Shown here piece after piece: positions 59,520-64,000 of a DNA stretch of 64,000 nucleotides. Within the stretch, counting starts at the first letter, position 1; every line of letters starts with the position of its first letter. This DNA comes from Providencia sp. (GTDB taxonomy: Bacteria > Pseudomonadota > Gammaproteobacteria > Enterobacterales > Enterobacteriaceae). The notes under the pieces were generated by a model. That model searched no databases. It saw only the letters and a program-made list of their open reading frames with translations, and was not told the origin of the DNA. The stretch covers positions 163,398 through 227,397 of the forward strand of contig NZ_DOEH01000016.1 in NCBI RefSeq assembly GCF_003533305.1, written 5' to 3'. The position numbers and the translations under genes were made by a program.

Positions 59520-60926
59520 ATGTCATTCAGTCGGTGTCAGTCCCTTCTTATTGCAGGGGTGGCTTTGTGTATGTCTTATGTGCCTAGTAATGCTAGTGCT
59601 AATGGAACAACCCTACTTCCGGTTCCACCATTATTAGAATCTCGCTCAGGTCAGCCTCTATTTCTAACATTACAGAAAATACATTGGTCTTTTGATGGCA
59701 AGTATTCTGCTGATGTATGGGGAGTTAATGGGTCATCACCTGGACCAACAATTAGAGTAAAAGATGGCGATGATCTAAAACTGATTTACAGTAATAGGTT
59801 GCCTGATGCTGTATCAATGACGATCAGTGGTTTACAAATCACGGGGACGCAAGTTGGTGGCGCGGCTAGACTGATTTCACCCAATGCCGATTGGTCGCCG
59901 GTGATCCCTATTCGTCAAAATGCAGCCACACTTTGGTATCATGCGAACACCCAAGGAAAGATGGGAGAACAGATTCATAATGGTCTACTTGGCATGTGGA
60001 TAGTTGACGATGAATCGAGTAAAAATTTACGCTTACCAAAACATTATGGCGTTGATGATTTTCCTATCATTATTCAAGATAAACGATTAGATAACTTTGG
60101 TGTGCCTGAATATCAGGCTGATGAAAATGGTTTTATTGGTGATTCATTATTAGTCAATGGTGTTCAAGATCCCTACCTTGAAGTTTCCCGTGGTTGGATC
60201 CGTTTAAGATTACTTAATGCCTCGAACTCTAGACGCTATGTGATGAAAATCAGTGATGGTAGGCCGTTTGCGATGATAGCATCAGACCAAGGATTTTTGA
60301 CGGCTCCAGTAAATATTCAAGAATTACCTCTCGCGCCAGGGGAGCGTAGAGAAGTATTGATTGATATGGCAAAAACGCAAGAGCTAACAATCACGGCTGG
60401 TGAGTCGGCAACCTTTATGGATAGAGTCAAAGGGCTGTTTGAACCATCGTCTTCATTAATTTCAACGAATGTTTTAACGATTAAAGCAACGGGTTTAATG
60501 TCATTAGTCACAGATGGTTTACCTACGCAGCTCGTGGATGATAAAACGCAGGTTACATCGTCGATTACTAATCGTGATATTCGTCTTGATGAACCATATG
60601 GTATTAATAATGTGACGATTGACACCAACCGAGTGGATATCACCAGCCGTCAAGGTAGCTGGGAGCGTTGGACTGTGACGAGTAGTGTACCTCAAGCATT
60701 TCATATTGAAGGTGTACGTTTTAAAGTGATTAATCGTAATGGTCAGCCAACTCAACCGGAAGATTTTGGTTGGAAAGACACAGTTTGGGTTGATGGACGA
60801 ACTGAATTATTGGTTCAAATGATGCAGCCATCTTATAATCATTTTCCATTTTTATTCTATAGTCAAAACTTGGAAAAAGCGGATTTAGGATCAGTGGGTC
60901 AACTTGTTGTGACGCCGCAAGAGTAA
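59520..60926 (+). CDS. ftsP: Cell division protein FtsP (SufI), multicopper-oxidase-like, with altered Tat motif
   Basis: The 468-residue periplasmic protein stabilises the divisome under stress; it has the three-cupredoxin fold but lacks copper ligands. Strong matches to E. coli SufI are LPVPPLLESRSGQPLF, GPTIRV, SPNADWSPV and NASNSRRY. The start MSFSRCQSLLIAG aligns with the E. coli Tat signal MSLSRRQFI, so the second Arg of the twin arginine is Cys and the following Phe is lost. The rest of the signal peptide is normal (hydrophobic core, NASA cleavage). A GGAG site precedes the ATG. Export by Sec, or inefficient Tat export, should be considered. Confidence 0.93.
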   Translation: MSFSRCQSLLIAGVALCMSYVPSNASANGTTLLPVPPLLESRSGQPLFLTLQKIHWSFDGKYSADVWGVNGSSPGPTIRVKDGDDLKLIYSNRLPDAVSMTISGLQITGTQVGGAARLISPNADWSPVIPIRQNAATLWYHANTQGKMGEQIHNGLLGMWIVDDESSKNLRLPKHYGVDDFPIIIQDKRLDNFGVPEYQADENGFIGDSLLVNGVQDPYLEVSRGWIRLRLLNASNSRRYVMKISDGRPFAMIASDQGFLTAPVNIQELPLAPGERREVLIDMAKTQELTITAGESATFMDRVKGLFEPSSSLISTNVLTIKATGLMSLVTDGLPTQLVDDKTQVTSSITNRDIRLDEPYGINNVTIDTNRVDITSRQGSWERWTVTSSVPQAFHIEGVRFKVINRNGQPTQPEDFGWKDTVWVDGRTELLVQMMQPSYNHFPFLFYSQNLEKADLGSVGQLVVTPQE

Positions 60927-60943
60927 CAAGATACGTATTACAA

Positions 60944-60974
60944 AATAAAAGCAGGCGAAATGCCTGCTTTTATT
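60944..60974 (+). terminator. ftsP terminator
   Basis: A perfect 13-bp stem AATAAAAGCAGGC/GCCTGCTTTTATT (60944-60956, 60962-60974) with a GAAAT loop, 17 bases after the stop. The U-rich part is within the stem. Confidence 0.88.
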
Positions 60975-61060
60975 CGTTTTAATTTTGGTTAATTAGCGAT
61001 CAAATGATCTAGTCGTGAGCTTACTGCTAGTGGCTGCTTTTGATTAGTTAAATATCGTCA

Positions 61061-61675
61061 TTAGCTCAGGGCGACACGAATTCCGAATGCAATTAAAATT
61101 ACGCCCAGTACTCTATCGACATATTTTTGCACTTTAGATAAACCTCTGCGAACTGGTGCGCTTTGGATAAGAAATACCAGTATTGGCCAATAGATAGCAC
61201 CCAAGCCCCAAATAATAAAGGCAAACCAAAGTTTTTCATTAAAGGTTGAGTCTACGCTTAATACCTGCGTAAAAATTGCCAGAAAAAACAGTGTAGCTTT
61301 AGGATTCAATACATTACATAGAAATCCCTGCATAAAGGCTTTCTTAAATGAGACTATTTCATGTTGAGTATTATTTAAGTCAACATGCTGACCTGATTGA
61401 GGTAGTAAACTTTTAATGCCAATCCAAATTAAATAGACAGCACCTGCATATTTTAAAATATTAAATAGCCAAGGTGTTGTGGTTATTAATACGGCGAGCC
61501 CTGCGACGCAGTAAGTCATGTGTAATGCAATCGCAACGATAATACCTAGTGCTGTCATTAGTGCGGCAGAACGCTGATAGCGAGCTGCATTTTTAATGAT
61601 CAAGAAAAAATCAGGGCCTGGAGAAAGCATGCCAAGGGTTGCAATAGTGGCAATCATGATAGTGGTTTCGTACAT
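61061..61675 (-). CDS. LysE/RhtB family amino-acid exporter
   Basis: The 204-residue membrane protein has six hydrophobic helices and the family signature MLSPGPDFFLIIKNA near residue 17, followed by ALGIIVAIALHMTYC. The later segments GFLCNVLNPKATLFFLAIF and the closing helix are also typical. RhtB-type proteins export amino acids such as threonine, homoserine or leucine; the substrate is not deducible. It lies convergent to ftsP and divergent from folA. Confidence 0.88.
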   Translation of the reverse strand: MYETTIMIATIATLGMLSPGPDFFLIIKNAARYQRSAALMTALGIIVAIALHMTYCVAGLAVLITTTPWLFNILKYAGAVYLIWIGIKSLLPQSGQHVDLNNTQHEIVSFKKAFMQGFLCNVLNPKATLFFLAIFTQVLSVDSTFNEKLWFAFIIWGLGAIYWPILVFLIQSAPVRRGLSKVQKYVDRVLGVILIAFGIRVALS

Positions 61676-61847
61676 TTTACGATCTCTTTGTTATGATTTG
61701 TTTTTTAATGTTATTCTGACTATTAAATTTTATTGTCCGAGTATAAGTTATTGGTTCTTGTTTAAGGAAGTTTAAATTTAGTCGACGTAGCAATTCTGTT
61801 TCCGTATAGTGTGCACAATTTTTATATTTAGCTTCTAAGGTGATTAG

Positions 61848-62342
61848 ATGAATATTAGCTTAATCGCAGCATTGGCGATCGATCAGGTTATCGGCATGGA
61901 AAAAGCAATGCCTTGGAATTTACCTGGCGATCTGGCTTGGTTTAAACGTAATACTTTAAATAAACCAGTGATCATGGGGCGTGTTACTTATGAGTCAATT
62001 GGTCGTCCATTACCACAGCGTGTTAATATTGTATTAAGTAGCCAACCTGGTGCGGATAGCAGTGTTATTTGGGTAACATCGGTTGAAGAAGCTCTCGCAG
62101 CTGCTCAGGCCGTTGAAGGCGCCGACGAAGTGATGGTTATCGGTGGTGGTAAGGTATATCAACAATTTCTTCCACTCGCAAACAAACTTTATCTGACACA
62201 TGTAGATGCGGAAGTTATCGGTGATACTCATTTTCCTATTTATGAACCTGATGAGTGGGACTCAGAATTCACGGAATTTCATGAAGCTGATGAAAACAAT
62301 ACGCATGGCGTTTGTTTTGAGATATTAAATAAAAGAGTTTAG
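61848..62342 (+). CDS. folA: Dihydrofolate reductase FolA
   Basis: The 164-residue enzyme (E. coli 159) reduces dihydrofolate with NADPH and is the trimethoprim target. The active-site acid is Asp28 in [13 protein letters not shown] with the mobile loop, [10 protein letters not shown] and [11 protein letters not shown] follow. It is divergent from the lysE-type gene and convergent with apaH, as in E. coli for apaH. Confidence 0.97.
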   Translation: MNISLIAALAIDQVIGMEKAMPWNLPGDLAWFKRNTLNKPVIMGRVTYESIGRPLPQRVNIVLSSQPGADSSVIWVTSVEEALAAAQAVEGADEVMVIGGGKVYQQFLPLANKLYLTHVDAEVIGDTHFPIYEPDEWDSEFTEFHEADENNTHGVCFEILNKRV

Positions 62343-62372
62343 TATTAATTTGATCAGTTAATTATTGAATAT

Positions 62373-62400
62373 AAAAATGGAGCATTTAGCTCCATTTTTT
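62373..62400 (+). terminator. folA terminator
   Basis: An 11-bp stem AAAAATGGAGC/GCTCCATTTTT (62373-62383, 62389-62399) with an ATTTA loop ends in T residues, 30 bases after the stop. Confidence 0.88.
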
Positions 62401-62453
62401 ATTGCTTTTTAACTCAATATTTACTGATTACATTTAAATATTAGCGAGTTAAC

Positions 62454-63281
62454 TTATTCTTTACGACGTTTTTGATATGATTGTTGTCTGTGAAACTGTT
62501 TGGTTTCCCAGTGAAATAAGGTTAAATCGCTTCCCCAGCAACAGCCTGTATCCATTGGATAGATGTGCTCAGGTGCGAATTTTCCTTCTAGCGAAGCCCA
62601 ATGACCAAAAAAGATCGCGTAATCTTCAGGGATCTTACTCGGTAGTGCAAACCACGGTTTAAGTGGAGAGGGGGCTCTATCTGGTGTTTCTTTACAGACC
62701 ATATCAAGCTGTCCGTTTGGAAAGCAGTAACGCATACGCGTTAATGCATTAGTACTAAAACGCAAACGTGCTAAGCCCATAAGGCTGTCTGACCAATTGT
62801 TTGGCATGTCGCCATACATAGAGTCAATAAAGAGTGGGTAAGCGTCACTGGATAATACAGCCTCAACTTCCCTTGCGCACATACGTGCCGTGTCTATGTC
62901 CCATTGAGGTGTAATACCTGCATGGGTCATGACTATTTTTTTCTCTTCATCAATCTGTAACAGAGGTTGGCGGCGTAACCAATTAATCAACTCATCGATA
63001 TCTGGTGCATTTAATAATTCATCAAGATTATCTTTGGGTTTATTACGACTAATTTTACAGAAGATCCCCAATAGGTGAAGATCATGATTGCCAAGGACTA
63101 TGCGAGCAGATGTACCCAGACTTTTAACATAGCGCAATACTTGAAGAGATTCCGGTCCACGGGCAACTAAGTCGCCTGTTAACCATACTGTATCTTGTTG
63201 TGGATCGAAATTAACACTTTCAAGTAAATCGCGTAGTTCACGATAGCAACCGTGAATATCACCAATAATATATGTAGACAT
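62454..63281 (-). CDS. apaH: Bis(5'-nucleosyl)-tetraphosphatase ApaH
   Basis: The 275-residue phosphoesterase (E. coli 280) splits Ap4A symmetrically to two ADP and also removes Np4 caps from RNA. Metal motifs are [21 protein letters not shown], and MTHAG. It starts two bases after apaG ends, and rsmA-apaG-apaH share one transcript, as in E. coli. Confidence 0.96.
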   Translation of the reverse strand: MSTYIIGDIHGCYRELRDLLESVNFDPQQDTVWLTGDLVARGPESLQVLRYVKSLGTSARIVLGNHDLHLLGIFCKISRNKPKDNLDELLNAPDIDELINWLRRQPLLQIDEEKKIVMTHAGITPQWDIDTARMCAREVEAVLSSDAYPLFIDSMYGDMPNNWSDSLMGLARLRFSTNALTRMRYCFPNGQLDMVCKETPDRAPSPLKPWFALPSKIPEDYAIFFGHWASLEGKFAPEHIYPMDTGCCWGSDLTLFHWETKQFHRQQSYQKRRKE

Positions 63282-63283
63282 AA

Positions 63284-63661
63284 TTAATTAATCAGCGTTG
63301 GTATAGCGAGGCGGAAAGCAGGGATATCGACATGAAAATTATCACCCCGACCGCTAATCATGACGTAATAACCTTCCATTGTACCCATTGGTGTTTCAAG
63401 CACAGCACCACTAGTATAACGATATTCAGTCCCAGGATGGATAATCGGTTGTTCACCGATAACGCCTTCACCTTGAACTTCAGTTTTATGGCCATCACTA
63501 TTAGTAATGAGCCAGTAACGGCTCATCAGTTGTATTGTTTCTCGGCCTAAGTTGCGGATGCAAATGGTATACGCAAAAACATAACGGGCAACTTCCGGCT
63601 GAGATTGACTCTCTATATAGACACTTTGAACTTTGATGCTCACATTCGGTTCATTAAGCAT
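63284..63661 (-). CDS. apaG: ApaG protein
   Basis: The 125-residue protein has an FnIII-like fold, VEVQGEGV-like loop ([14 protein letters not shown]) and closing [12 protein letters not shown] as in E. coli ApaG (125). It binds Co/Mg and pyrophosphate in structural work; the role is unclear. I chose ATG 63661, with the strong AAGGAGGG site upstream; the reading frame extends 34 codons further. It lies between rsmA and apaH. Confidence 0.95.
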   Translation of the reverse strand: MLNEPNVSIKVQSVYIESQSQPEVARYVFAYTICIRNLGRETIQLMSRYWLITNSDGHKTEVQGEGVIGEQPIIHPGTEYRYTSGAVLETPMGTMEGYYVMISGRGDNFHVDIPAFRLAIPTLIN

Positions 63662-63680
63662 AGTGCCCTCCTTCAATATT

Positions 63681-64000
63681 CTATACTGAACGATTAGAAA
63701 GATAATTTGCCATTTTACAATAAGCTTCAACAGAGATATTTTCAGCGCGAGTGCCTGGATCAATACCTAGCATAGTGAGCTCTTCAACTGTGAATATATC
63801 ACCTAAGCTATTACGGATTGTTTTACGGCGCTGATTGAATGCCTGCGTTGTAACACGGCTTAAAAATTTAATATCCTTAACAGGATATGGAATTTCACGA
63901 TGTGGAATAAGCTTAACGATGGCTGAATCTACTTTCGGTGCGGGTGTAAAAGCAGTTGGTGGTACTTCCAAGACAGGCATTACATGGCAATAATATTGAG
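63681..64000 (-). CDS. rsmA: 16S rRNA dimethyladenosine transferase RsmA (KsgA), C-terminal part
   Basis: The minus-strand frame is open to the window edge, so the N-terminal methyltransferase part lies outside. The visible ~106 residues match Ksg[25 protein letters not shown], then [13 protein letters not shown] and [17 protein letters not shown]. RsmA dimethylates A1518 and A1519 of 16S rRNA, a late step in 30S assembly. Loss gives kasugamycin resistance. It is the head of the rsmA-apaG-apaH segment. Confidence 0.95.
   Translation of the reverse strand, partial: QYYCHVMPVLEVPPTAFTPAPKVDSAIVKLIPHREIPYPVKDIKFLSRVTTQAFNQRRKTIRNSLGDIFTVEELTMLGIDPGTRAENISVEAYCKMANYLSNRSV

Overview
The window reads as chromosomal DNA of an enterobacterium of the Morganellaceae, most probably Providencia. 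This rests on the AT-rich composition, proteins that align over their full length with remembered E. coli counterparts but are clearly diverged, the E. coli-like order of the rpsU-dnaG-rpoD, cca-ygiM-ygiF-glnE-hldE, tolC-nudF-cpdA-yqiA-parE-parC-plsC-ftsP and folA/apaH-apaG-rsmA blocks, and ERIC-type repeats. The genus call is an inference; no database search was made.

Positions 1-15768 form a nickel-hydrogenase island. The 3' end of hypF is followed by a complete hydrogenase-2 operon (hybOABCDE), the maturation genes hypA-hypB-hypC-hypD-hypE and a five-gene nickel/peptide-type ABC importer, all on the + strand and mostly overlapping. One FNR box with activator spacing lies before hybO and a second lies before hypB. 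Structure, maturation and metal supply are therefore encoded together, and HypB carries a very large histidine-rich extension.

Positions 15769-26400 are an accessory stretch between this island and rpoD. It holds a small HEAT-like protein, an HdeB-like acid chaperone, a five-gene catabolic cluster, a LysR regulator divergent from a DHA2-type exporter with a small partner protein, and a second DHA2-type exporter. The catabolic cluster encodes a DauR/YheO-type regulator, a D-serine dehydratase/D-threonine aldolase-fold PLP enzyme, an M20 deacylase, a RidA protein and an ACS-type MFS transporter. It is the best candidate here for an undescribed pathway: use of N-acylated or otherwise masked D-hydroxy-amino acids.

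Positions 26413-64000 are mostly core genes. They comprise rpoD, dnaG and rpsU (minus strand); tsaD; aer; plsY; folB; cca; ygiM; ygiF; glnE; hldE; a triheme cytochrome c peroxidase with its own FNR box; ubiK; an FMN riboswitch and ribB; ygiD; ygiC; ygiB; tolC; nudF; cpdA; yqiA; parE; parC; plsC; ftsP; a LysE-family exporter; folA; apaH; apaG and the 3' part of rsmA. Oddities are a shortened CHAD domain in YgiF, an FtsP signal peptide whose twin arginine reads Arg-Cys, a long perfect palindrome between tolC and nudF, and two ERIC elements, one beside a decaying tandem repeat and one with a 19-bp duplicated end. I saw no tRNA or rRNA gene, CRISPR array or insertion-sequence transposase.
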